From NCBI GenBank assembly GCA_021786915.1, contig JAJYMP010000352.1, forward strand, positions 1-12,095: a DNA stretch of 12,095 bases, in the 5' to 3' direction. The translations under genes were made by a program, and so were the position numbers. Every line of letters starts with the position of its first letter. Position 1 is the stretch's first letter. Positions 7,493 through 12,095 of this stretch are shown here, piece by piece. The notes beneath the pieces were generated by a model. That model saw only the letters and a program-made list of their open reading frames with translations, ran no database searches and had not been told where the DNA came from. This DNA comes from Chloroflexota bacterium. GTDB lineage: Bacteria; Chloroflexota; Limnocylindria; Limnocylindrales; CSP1-4.

Positions 7493-7527
7493 GCCATCGG
7501 CGGGGCGAAGCCGCGCCGATGGCCCGA
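7489..7527. repeat. Large perfect hairpin (REP-like) downstream of DUF385 gene
   Basis: A 14-bp perfect stem pairs 7489-7502 (TCGGGCCATCGGCG) with 7514-7527. After one mismatch it continues as GGC-GAA-GCC (7504-7512). It lies 14 bp past the stop of the minus-strand gene at 7541. No T-run follows in either direction, so it is a poor intrinsic terminator. It could stabilise the 3' end of the transcript or be a REP-like element. GCGCCTATCGC follows it at about 7538-7548, resembling the tail after the hairpins at 10497-10606. Confidence 0.75.
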
Positions 7528-7540
7528 AGAGCGCCGGCGC

Positions 7541-7918
7541 CTATCGCGGATAGCCCTCCACCGAGAGCTCGATCAGCGGGCTGTACGCCTGCATCACGTC
7601 GAGGTCCGTGCGCCCCCAGTTGGCGGCGACACCCACGAGGAGCCGCTTCCGCTCCTCCGGATCGGTCACCACGCGCGCCGTGGCCGGCACGTCCGCCTGG
7701 AGCCCCTGCTTCAGGTGGAGCGTGACCGACGGATTCGCCTCGACATTGCGCAGCCACGCCCGCGTGCGCTCACGCGACGGGACGCCGCTGATCACGAGGC
7801 GCCCGTCGAGGTTGTGGAGGAAGACCTCGATCCGACGGGCCTGGCCCGACTGCCGGCCGGTGGTCGTGAGGTCGATGAGCTGGCTGCGGTCGAGGGCCGC
7901 GAGGGTCTGTGGATCCAT
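7541..7918 (-). CDS. Nitroreductase/deazaflavin-dependent oxidoreductase-fold protein (DUF385-like, 125 aa)
   Basis: Small split-barrel protein of the F420H2-dependent quinone/nitro reductase-like family (DUF385), which includes enzymes reducing quinones or nitro compounds with deazaflavin. The substrate here is unknown, and some relatives may not bind F420. Family signatures are TTTGRQSGQARRIE at 18-31, HNLDGRLVISG at 35-45, WLRNVEANPSVTLHLKQG at 55-72 and the C-terminal ELSVEGYPR. Length is normal. I place the start at ATG 7918 (MDPQTLAAL, the usual family N-terminus). A second in-frame ATG at 7948 would add 10 residues but lies inside the predicted operator/promoter. It is divergent from the HipA-like kinase, with 89 bp between the two starts. 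The large hairpin at 7489-7527 follows its stop. Confidence 0.88.
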   Translation of the reverse strand: MDPQTLAALDRSQLIDLTTTGRQSGQARRIEVFLHNLDGRLVISGVPSRERTRAWLRNVEANPSVTLHLKQGLQADVPATARVVTDPEERKRLLVGVAANWGRTDLDVMQAYSPLIELSVEGYPR

Positions 7919-7939
7919 TGGGTGACGCCCCGTCGCTAG

Positions 7940-7957
7940 TAGTTGCATGAGCAACCA
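7940..7957. promoter_or_regulatory. Palindromic operator, TAGTTGC-ATGA-GCAACCA
   Basis: An 18-bp inverted repeat with 6 of 7 arm positions matching and a perfect GTTGC/GCAAC core around a 4-bp centre. It overlaps the candidate -10 (7954-7959) and transcription start of the minus-strand DUF385 gene, the classic position for a repressor. Half-sites of the TTGC/GCAA kind are common for MarR-like regulators, but no regulator gene is in the window. Confidence 0.5.
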
Positions 7958-7959
7958 TA
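7954..7959 (-). promoter_or_regulatory. Candidate -10 box for DUF385 gene
   Basis: TATGGT on the minus strand. A transcript start near 7947 gives a leader of about 29 nt before ATG 7918, with only a weak SD (GGGG). It overlaps the palindrome at 7940-7957. Confidence 0.4.
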
Positions 7960-7994
7960 GGCCGGAACGCGCTGGTCCGCAAGCGCAGCGGCCG

Positions 7995-8000
7995 TACACT
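7995..8000 (+). promoter_or_regulatory. -10 box of a leaderless start (HipA-like kinase)
   Basis: TACACT followed by exactly 7 nt and ATG 8008, with no Shine-Dalgarno. It is the clearest of the three plus-strand cases with identical spacing. Confidence 0.6.
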
Positions 8001-8007
8001 CGCCGCG

Positions 8008-8784
8008 ATGCTCCGCACTGTCACCGCGACCCGCTACGTCACGCCCCTCCGCGAGGGCGGGTCGGTGCCCGCGCTCGTCGAGGCCGATGACGACGGGCTG
8101 TACGTCGTCAAGCTGCTCGGCGCCGGGCATGGGCGCAAGGCCCTGGTCGCGGAGCTGCTGGCAGGCGAGATCGCGCGCCACCTCGGGTTGCCGGTGCCCG
8201 ACCTCGTGCTCGTGGAGCTCGACGGGGCGCTGGCCAAGGCCGAGCCGGACGGCGAGATCCGCGAGCTGCTCGCGAGGTCGGCCGGGACGAACTTCGGGCT
8301 CGACTTCCTGCCCGGTGCGCTCGCGTTCGCGCCCGCGGTCGGCCCGCGGCCGGACCCGGAGCTCGCCGCTGACGTCGTCTGGCTCGACGCGTACACGACC
8401 AACGTCGACCGGACGGCGCGCAACCCCAACCTGATCGTCTGGCACCGGCGCCTGCACCTCATCGACCACGGCTCGGCGCTGTACGTCCACCACACCTGGG
8501 CGCACCCCGACGAGCACGCCCGTCGACCGTTCGTCCAGATCCGCGACCACGTGCTGCTGCCGTTCGCGGGCTCCATCGAGGCGGCGGACGTGCGGCTGGG
8601 CGGGCAGCTCGACCGGTCGGTGCTCGAGACACTGGCCGCCTCCATCCCGGACGACTGGCTCCCGCCGGAGCACGGCCTGCCCGATCCCGCCTCGCACCGC
8701 CGGGCCTATGTCGACTACCTCGCGACGCGCCTCGACGCCCGCCGCGGCTTCGTGGAGGAGGCGGAGCGTGTCCGTGCCGCCTAA
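8008..8784 (+). CDS. HipA-family kinase-like protein (258 aa)
   Basis: Stand-alone kinase of the HipA-like fold (PI3/4-kinase-related), much shorter than toxin HipA (about 440 aa) and lacking its N-terminal subdomain. Visible motifs: the ATP-site lysine in LYVVKLLG (Lys35); a helix rich in conserved residues, KALVAELLAGEIARHLGLP (44-62); the catalytic-loop-like NVDRTARNPN with Asp134, Asn139 and Asn141 (132-141); and the metal-binding LIDHGSAL with Asp153. The substrate is unknown; serine/threonine kinase activity is inferred from HipA. No HTH antitoxin (HipB) neighbour exists. Instead the gene overlaps by 17 nt a DUF3037 gene, a pairing I know from many bacteria. It is probably not a classical toxin-antitoxin unit. 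The start is set by the -10 box 7 nt before ATG 8008. Confidence 0.88.
   Translation: MLRTVTATRYVTPLREGGSVPALVEADDDGLYVVKLLGAGHGRKALVAELLAGEIARHLGLPVPDLVLVELDGALAKAEPDGEIRELLARSAGTNFGLDFLPGALAFAPAVGPRPDPELAADVVWLDAYTTNVDRTARNPNLIVWHRRLHLIDHGSALYVHHTWAHPDEHARRPFVQIRDHVLLPFAGSIEAADVRLGGQLDRSVLETLAASIPDDWLPPEHGLPDPASHRRAYVDYLATRLDARRGFVEEAERVRAA
8754..8761 (+). promoter_or_regulatory. Strong ribosome binding site deciding the DUF3037 start
   Basis: GGAGGAGG inside the end of the kinase gene, 6 nt before GTG 8768. It fixes the start of the overlapping gene at this GTG rather than at the upstream in-frame ATG (8708) or the later GTG (8774). Confidence 0.75.
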
Positions 8785-9208
8785 CGGGGCCGCCGCGTCC
8801 GGGGCCGCCGCGTCCGGGGCCGCCGCCGTCCGCCACCCGTTCGAGTACGCGATCGTGCGGATCATGCCCCGCGTGGAGCGCGGGGAGGCGTTCAACGCGG
8901 GCATCGTCCTGCACTCACGGGCAGGCCGGTTCCTGGGCGCCCGGACGCTGCTCGACGAGGCGCTGCTGGTGGCCATGTCACCCGACTGCGACCCGGAGGC
9001 GATCCGCGAGCACCTCGCGACGATCGAGCGGATCGCTGCCGGCGACCCCGGGGCGGGCCCGATCGCCGCCCTGTCCGCGCCCGAGCGCTGGCACTGGCTG
9101 GCCTCGCCGTCCTCGACCATGATCCAGCCCTCGGAGATCCACACCGGGCTCACGGCCGACCCGGCCGCGACGCTCGAGCACCTGTTCCGCACGCTCGTGG
9201 TTCGCTGA
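8768..9208 (+). CDS. DUF3037 domain protein (146 aa)
   Basis: Protein of unknown function with a DUF3037 domain. After a low-complexity Ala/Gly/Ser leader (residues about 5-18) it reads HPFEYAIVRIMPRVERGEAF then NAGIVLHSR, the family's conserved N-terminal strand-helix region. ALSAPERWHWLASPSSTMIQ and a C-terminal PAATLEHLFRTLVV complete it. The leader is encoded by a 15-bp unit GGGGCCGCCGCGTCC (8786-8800, 8801-8815, and a partial copy to about 8830), so its length may vary between strains. The gene starts at GTG 8768 with a strong SD and overlaps the HipA-like kinase by 17 nt, so the two are made together and likely act together. The DUF3037 protein could be a kinase partner or substrate; that is inference. 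Confidence 0.88.
   Translation: MSVPPNGAAASGAAASGAAAVRHPFEYAIVRIMPRVERGEAFNAGIVLHSRAGRFLGARTLLDEALLVAMSPDCDPEAIREHLATIERIAAGDPGAGPIAALSAPERWHWLASPSSTMIQPSEIHTGLTADPAATLEHLFRTLVVR
8786..8830 (+). repeat. 15-bp tandem repeat in DUF3037 leader
   Basis: GGGGCCGCCGCGTCC occurs twice exactly in tandem (8786-8815) and a third time imperfectly (8816 onward), encoding GAAAS units. It is in frame, so copy-number change would not break the gene. Confidence 0.8.
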
Positions 9209-9284
9209 GCCGACGGCGTTCGCCGCCCAGCCGCCTCCGGGCCCCTGCTCGCCGGCACAACCCGTCGTCGCGCCGGACCGGGCG

Positions 9285-9641
9285 TCAGCCCGTTTCGCCC
9301 TCCGCGGCCACGTCGCCGGGCGCCGGCTTCGGGCCCGCCTCGAGGGCGAGCCCGGCGGCGGCGCGACGGGAACCGCCGCGGCGGTACCGCAGCGCCACCA
9401 GGATGGTCACCACCATCACGCTGAGCGACGCCATGTTCGTCCCGACCACCACCCAGTTGGGGATCGACACGCCGTAGGCGACCCACAGCACGAACCCGAG
9501 GCACAGGAGCCCCAGGTACTGCAGCGAGACGTCATGGGACGAGCGGGTCCGCCGCATGCGCCGGATCTGGAGGACCGGCGAGAAGGCCATCGTCAGCCCG
9601 GCGATGGTCGCCCCGACGGCGAGGATGTCGGTCGTGCTCAC
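9285..9641 (-). CDS. SemiSWEET-like (MtN3/PQ-loop) membrane transporter (118 aa)
   Basis: Three-helix half-transporter of the SemiSWEET family, which dimerises in the membrane to move sugars; the substrate is not predictable. Helices lie at about 6-23, 41-59 and 63-85. Between helices 1 and 2 sits SPVLQIRRMRRTRSSHDVSL, the PQ-loop region, with the usual PQ replaced by PVLQ. VLWVAYG (51-57) and the conserved asparagine in GTNMASL (Asn69) match the family. A charged and Ala/Pro-rich tail of about 30 residues follows. It starts at GTG 9641, overlapping the TGA of the upstream gene in a GTGA arrangement, so it is translated by coupling. No SD of note. It is convergent with the DUF3037 gene. Confidence 0.88.
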   Translation of the reverse strand: MSTTDILAVGATIAGLTMAFSPVLQIRRMRRTRSSHDVSLQYLGLLCLGFVLWVAYGVSIPNWVVVGTNMASLSVMVVTILVALRYRRGGSRRAAAGLALEAGPKPAPGDVAAEGETG

Positions 9642-10213
9642 CGGCGACCGCCCGTGGCCCGGGCGTCGAGTTTGCGCGCCCGCTTGCCGGCCTGGTAGGC
9701 GGCCAGCGCCTCGGCCGTGTCGACGTCGGCGAGCGTGGGCTCCTTGGGCGCCTCGGCCTCCCAGCCCGAGGGTCGCACACCGAACCGCCGCCCGAGCACC
9801 CCGATGATCGTCGTCGACTTCGCCTCGCCGATGCCCGGCAGGGCTTTGAGCCGTCCCCGCAGGTCGCGAGCGTCCTTCGCCCCGCGCCACACCATCGACG
9901 CGTCGTTGCCGTACTCGGACGCTACGGCGGCGCACAGCTCGCGGACCCGGCCGGCCATCATGCCCGGGAAGCGGTGGAGCGCCGGTGGCGTCCGGAAGAC
10001 GGTCTCGAGCTCGGTCGGGTCCATGGCCGCGATCGCCGCCGCGTCGAGCGAGCCCGTGCGCCGCAGGAGCTCAAGCGGCCCGGAGAACGCCTTCTGGACG
10101 GTGACCTGCTGGTCGAGCGCGAAGCCGACGAGCAGGGCCAGCGGGCTCGATGCGAGCAGGGCGTCGGCCTCCGGATTGTCGGTGAACGGGAGGGTGGTCA
10201 CGGGTTCGGGCAT
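9638..10213 (-). CDS. HhH-GPD family protein, uncharacterised (TIGR03252-like, 191 aa)
   Basis: Member of a mainly actinobacterial HhH-GPD group related to base-excision DNA glycosylases; a role in DNA repair is plausible but unproven. The N-terminus (PEADALL, then PLALLVGFALDQQVTVQKAF at 24-43) and TPPALHRFPGMMAGRVREL (75-93) are typical of this group. The helix-hairpin-helix is LKALPGIGEAKSTTIIGVLG (122-141). The catalytic aspartate that normally follows the HhH in glycosylases is not evident: the sequence continues RRFGVRPSGW. The ATG at 10213 has a TACGAT box 6 nt upstream and no SD. Its stop overlaps the start of the SemiSWEET gene by 4 nt, so they form one operon although no functional link is obvious. 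Confidence 0.87.
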   Translation of the reverse strand: MPEPVTTLPFTDNPEADALLASSPLALLVGFALDQQVTVQKAFSGPLELLRRTGSLDAAAIAAMDPTELETVFRTPPALHRFPGMMAGRVRELCAAVASEYGNDASMVWRGAKDARDLRGRLKALPGIGEAKSTTIIGVLGRRFGVRPSGWEAEAPKEPTLADVDTAEALAAYQAGKRARKLDARATGGRR

Positions 10214-10219
10214 GCGGCC

Positions 10220-10225
10220 ATCGTA
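10220..10225 (-). promoter_or_regulatory. -10 box of a near-leaderless start (HhH-GPD gene)
   Basis: TACGAT on the minus strand, then 6 nt, then ATG 10213. It is the minus-strand counterpart of the 7-nt-spaced starts at 3497, 4368 and 8008. Confidence 0.5.
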
Positions 10226-10293
10226 CTCGGCCGCAGCCGCCAGCCCGCGGAGAGGCGGTCACGACCCGGCACGCGGGCGCGGAGGTGGTCGGC

Positions 10294-10467
10294 GTGCGGT
10301 TCCGAGCCGACATCTCCGGCTGGACCGGGTTCCTCGGCTTCGACACCGTGCACCTCCACCCCACCGCCACCGGCGTGCCGATGATCCAGCTTGACGCCCT
10401 CGCGAGCGGGGCCGAGCGACGGAGCCTGGTCCGGCACGGGGTCGACTGGTGCGTCAATCCGGGCTGA
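10294..10467 (+). CDS. Small hypothetical ORF or gene remnant
   Basis: I do not recognise this protein. The frame has near-total G/C at third positions and a natural residue mix (FRADISGWTGFLGFDTVHLH, then PMIQLDALASGAERRSLVRH), whereas the opposite frames look like antisense shadows. It stops at TGA 10465-10467, but the same frame stays coding-like for about ten more codons (VRFAFNEGLLAR) until the hairpin repeat at 10497. GTG 10294 has GGAGG (10281-10285) 8 nt upstream; GTG 10285 and an open frame further upstream are alternatives. Either a roughly 57-residue protein or the remains of a longer gene broken by a stop and repeat insertion. Confidence 0.35.
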   Translation: MRFRADISGWTGFLGFDTVHLHPTATGVPMIQLDALASGAERRSLVRHGVDWCVNPG

Positions 10468-10496
10468 GTGCGGTTCGCCTTCAACGAGGGGCTGCT

Positions 10497-10606
10497 GGCC
10501 CGTCCACGGCGGACGGCCGGATCCGCTGCTACCGCGCCTCGTGGCGGTTATGAAACGGCCAGCCCCGGGCTCGTGCACGAGGGGCTGGCCGGATCCGCTC
10601 CTATCG
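10497..10606. repeat. Two REP-like hairpin units with a shared tail
   Basis: Unit A: hairpin GGCC-C-GTCC/GGAC-GGCC (10497-10518), with the tail GGCCGGATCCGCTGCTACCG (10515-10534). Unit B: 11-bp hairpin 10556-10566 with 10581-10591 (arms CGGCCAGCCCC/GGGGCTGGCCG, loop containing the palindrome TCGTGCACGA), with the tail GGCCGGATCCGCTCCTATCG (10587-10606). The tails match at 18 of 20 positions and start 72 bp apart. Read on the minus strand, unit B is followed by GTTTCATAAC, so it may also act as a weak terminator for the gene ending at 10735. Confidence 0.7.
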
Positions 10607-10734
10607 CCGCCGGCAGGCTCTGGGAGCGGAGTCCTGCGCCGAAGCACCGTGGGGCGGCGATGGGAGCTTCGTCGCGGGCCGGAGAGTCGCGGCGCCGCGG
10701 GCGGGCGAGCCCTGCCCGACGTTGGGCCGGCGGG
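10607..10734. other. Non-coding spacer
   Basis: GC-rich sequence between the hairpin repeats and the stop of the ferric-reductase-like gene. No protein-like frame, promoter or clear structure was seen. Confidence 0.35.
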
Positions 10735-11430
10735 CTAGTAGGCCGCCGCCTCGCGGCGACGAGCCTCGGCACGCTCGGCGACCGACAGCCCGATCCGGTA
10801 CGCCAGCAGGAACGCGACGACGGACATCGACACCAGGTACACCCAGCGCGCCCACGGCGCCCCGCTGTCGGTGCCGGCCGCGATGCCGTGCGCGGTGGCG
10901 CCGGCGAACGCGAGGAACGTGACGTAGTGGAGCGTCCGCCAGGCGCGCTGCCCGATGTGCCGCCGGACGTAGAAGCTCGCGGTCAGGAGGGCCATCAGGT
11001 AGAGCGACACCTGGCCCACGCCCACCGCGAGCGGCGCGTAGGGGGCGGCGCCGGGCACCAGCATCTGCGCGAGGCTGAACGGCATCGAGGCGTCGAGCCC
11101 CAGCAGCGCGCCGTGGATCCCCGCCATGCCCAGGCCGAGGGCCGCGAGGTCCTGGTGGAGCGTGAAGTTGACCGGGCGGTGCGCGATCGCGCCGAGCACG
11201 TTGGTGGACAGCAGCAGCCCGTAGACGACCGAGAGCGTCACCGCGATGTAGGCCATGAACGCGAACGACCGCTCGAACAGCCACGGCAGGCTCGACGGGT
11301 CGGCGGCCAGCACCCCCGACACGGCGCGCGGGAGCGTGGCGCCCAGCACGATCCCGGCGGCGACCGTCGGCAGCCCGAACCGGACCAGATTCGTCCGCGG
11401 GTCCATCCCGCGGTAGGTCACGCGAGCCAT
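10735..11430 (-). CDS. Ferric-reductase-like transmembrane haem protein (231 aa)
   Basis: Membrane protein of the ferric reductase/MsrQ/NOX-like haem-b fold that passes electrons across the membrane. About six helices (near 17-40, 55-75, 92-112, 132-152, 168-185, 196-214). Two histidine pairs fit bis-haem ligation: His92/His106 (H-X13-H, in LHQDLAALG and MAGIHGALL) and His168/His181 (H-X12-H, in LHYVTFLAF and ATAHGIAAG), the same spacings as in NADPH oxidases. No FAD/NAD(P)H domain is attached, so electrons must come from a separate protein. ATG 11430 has GGAG 8 nt upstream and overlaps the apbE stop by 13 nt; GTG 11421 (a GTGA overlap) is an alternative. Co-translation with apbE suggests use of a flavinylated partner. 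Confidence 0.88.
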   Translation of the reverse strand: MARVTYRGMDPRTNLVRFGLPTVAAGIVLGATLPRAVSGVLAADPSSLPWLFERSFAFMAYIAVTLSVVYGLLLSTNVLGAIAHRPVNFTLHQDLAALGLGMAGIHGALLGLDASMPFSLAQMLVPGAAPYAPLAVGVGQVSLYLMALLTASFYVRRHIGQRAWRTLHYVTFLAFAGATAHGIAAGTDSGAPWARWVYLVSMSVVAFLLAYRIGLSVAERAEARRREAAAY

Positions 11431-12095
11431 CGCAGCATCTCCGGGGTGGCGCAGACCTCGCCGCGCGTGGTGAGGACGAGGGCGCCCAGGACGCCCGGCC
11501 GGTCGAGGAGGCGGAAGGCGCGCCCGGAGCCCGCGATGACCGCGGTCTTGGCGAGGACCTCCGCCTCGCGTGCCGTTCCCGCGACCACCGTCGCCTGGAC
11601 GATGTCGGTCGCGGCCGGGTGCCACGTGCGCGGGTCGATCAGGTGGTGGGTGCCCCCTGTCTCGTGGGTCCAGCGGTGCACGCTGGTCCCCGAGGTCGCG
11701 ACGCCGAGCCGGCTGGGCTCCTGCGCAGAGAACTGGAGGACGCCGAGGAGGGCGCCGTCCCCGCGCGGGTCCGCGACCGCGATCCCCCACGCGTCGCCGG
11801 GCGCGAGGCGCAGCGCGATGTCGCCGTCGGCGTCCACCATCGCGGAGCGGCCCGACGTGATGGCCAGGGCGCGGTCGGCCAGCCAGCCCTTGGCGACGCC
11901 GTCGAGGTCGAAGCGGACGCCGGGCTCCCGGCGGATCGTGCTGGCCCGGGGCCCGCGTTCGATCGACCAGCGCCGGCTGGCGCTCTGCGGGCGCGAGGCA
12001 TCCCCTCCCGCCTCCGCGGCAAGTCGCGCGTCGAGCATCGCCACGTCGACCAGCCCGTCGGTCATGCCCTCCGCGCCGCGCGCCCAGTCGAGCAC
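11418..12095 (-). CDS. apbE: FAD:protein FMN transferase, 5' end cut by window
   Basis: Transfers FMN from FAD onto a serine/threonine of target redox proteins (typically FMN_bind domains outside the cytoplasmic membrane), needing a divalent metal. 225 C-terminal residues are visible; the N-terminus, including any lipoprotein signal, lies beyond the right edge, because the frame is open there and the family's first third is missing. Motifs: TDGLVDVAML, DLDGVAKGWLADRAL (about 11915-11871), VDADGDIALR, ATSGTSVHRW, and HHLIDPRTWHPA (about 11650-11615). The metal-site segment usually written ADxxAT reads AEVLAKT here, a conservative Asp-to-Glu change. Overlaps the ferric-reductase-like gene downstream by 13 nt; this pairing is known for flavinylation-linked electron transport. 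The substrate flavoprotein is not in the window. Confidence 0.92.
   Translation of the reverse strand: MLDWARGAEGMTDGLVDVAMLDARLAAEAGGDASRPQSASRRWSIERGPRASTIRREPGVRFDLDGVAKGWLADRALAITSGRSAMVDADGDIALRLAPGDAWGIAVADPRGDGALLGVLQFSAQEPSRLGVATSGTSVHRWTHETGGTHHLIDPRTWHPAATDIVQATVVAGTAREAEVLAKTAVIAGSGRAFRLLDRPGVLGALVLTTRGEVCATPEMLRWLA

Noticed and set aside
7489..7527. Intrinsic terminator of the DUF385 gene
   Set aside because: Strong stem but no T-run on either strand; listed as a REP-like hairpin instead.
8008..9208. Classical HipBA toxin-antitoxin locus
   Set aside because: The kinase is too short, and the partner is a DUF3037 protein placed downstream, not an HTH antitoxin upstream.
7936..9504. 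Minus-strand 522-codon frame opposite the HipA-like/DUF3037 genes
   Set aside because: Antisense shadow; the plus-strand genes have family motifs, a promoter and an SD.
10465..10467. Selenocysteine TGA joining the small ORF to the following codons
   Set aside because: No redox-type motif and no clear SECIS-like hairpin at the right distance that would not equally be the repeat element.

Overview
The window is very GC-rich (roughly 70% or more by eye, with almost every codon ending in G or C). It carries eleven or twelve genes of chromosomal, non-phage character. The mix points to a high-GC bacterium of the Actinomycetota/Chloroflexota type: an archaeal/eukaryote-type prolyl-tRNA synthetase, a deazaflavin (F420)-type oxidoreductase fold, a HipA-like kinase with a DUF3037 partner, an actinobacterial-style HhH-GPD protein, and apparently leaderless genes with TANNNT boxes about 7 nt before the ATG. 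The phylum cannot be fixed from the sequence alone.

Layout, left to right. 1-3056 (-) is the N-terminal two thirds of glutamate synthase large subunit (gltB), cut by the left edge. 3057-3496 is a divergent control region with four copies of the dyad YGATGC-N7-GCATCR starting at 3199, 3241, 3304 and 3346; the intervals of 42, 63 and 42 bp are all multiples of 21. 3497-3940 (+) is a SRPBCC protein. 3941-4367 is non-coding. 4368-5526 (+) is a two-gene unit: a DSP/PTP-type phosphatase and a second SRPBCC protein. 5621-7114 (-) is proS. Its upstream region (7115-7540) holds a structured leader that can bury the ribosome binding site, then a promoter, then a 61-bp-spaced direct repeat and a large hairpin. 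7541-7918 (-) is a DUF385-type oxidoreductase, divergent from 8008-9208 (+), a HipA-family kinase overlapping a DUF3037 gene. 9285-10213 (-) is a coupled pair, an HhH-GPD protein and a SemiSWEET-like transporter. 10285-10500 is coding-like on the plus strand but stops early, and runs into two REP-like hairpin repeats. 10735-12095 (-) is an ApbE flavin transferase (cut by the right edge) overlapping a six-helix haem-binding ferric-reductase-like membrane protein.

Functional links. ApbE plus the membrane haem protein suggests a trans-membrane electron-transfer module using covalently bound FMN on a partner outside the window. The HipA-like kinase and DUF3037 protein form a translationally coupled unit of unknown role. 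The strongest non-gene signal is the phased operator array between gltB and the SRPBCC gene. The second is the proS leader, whose architecture suggests translational control of an aminoacyl-tRNA synthetase.
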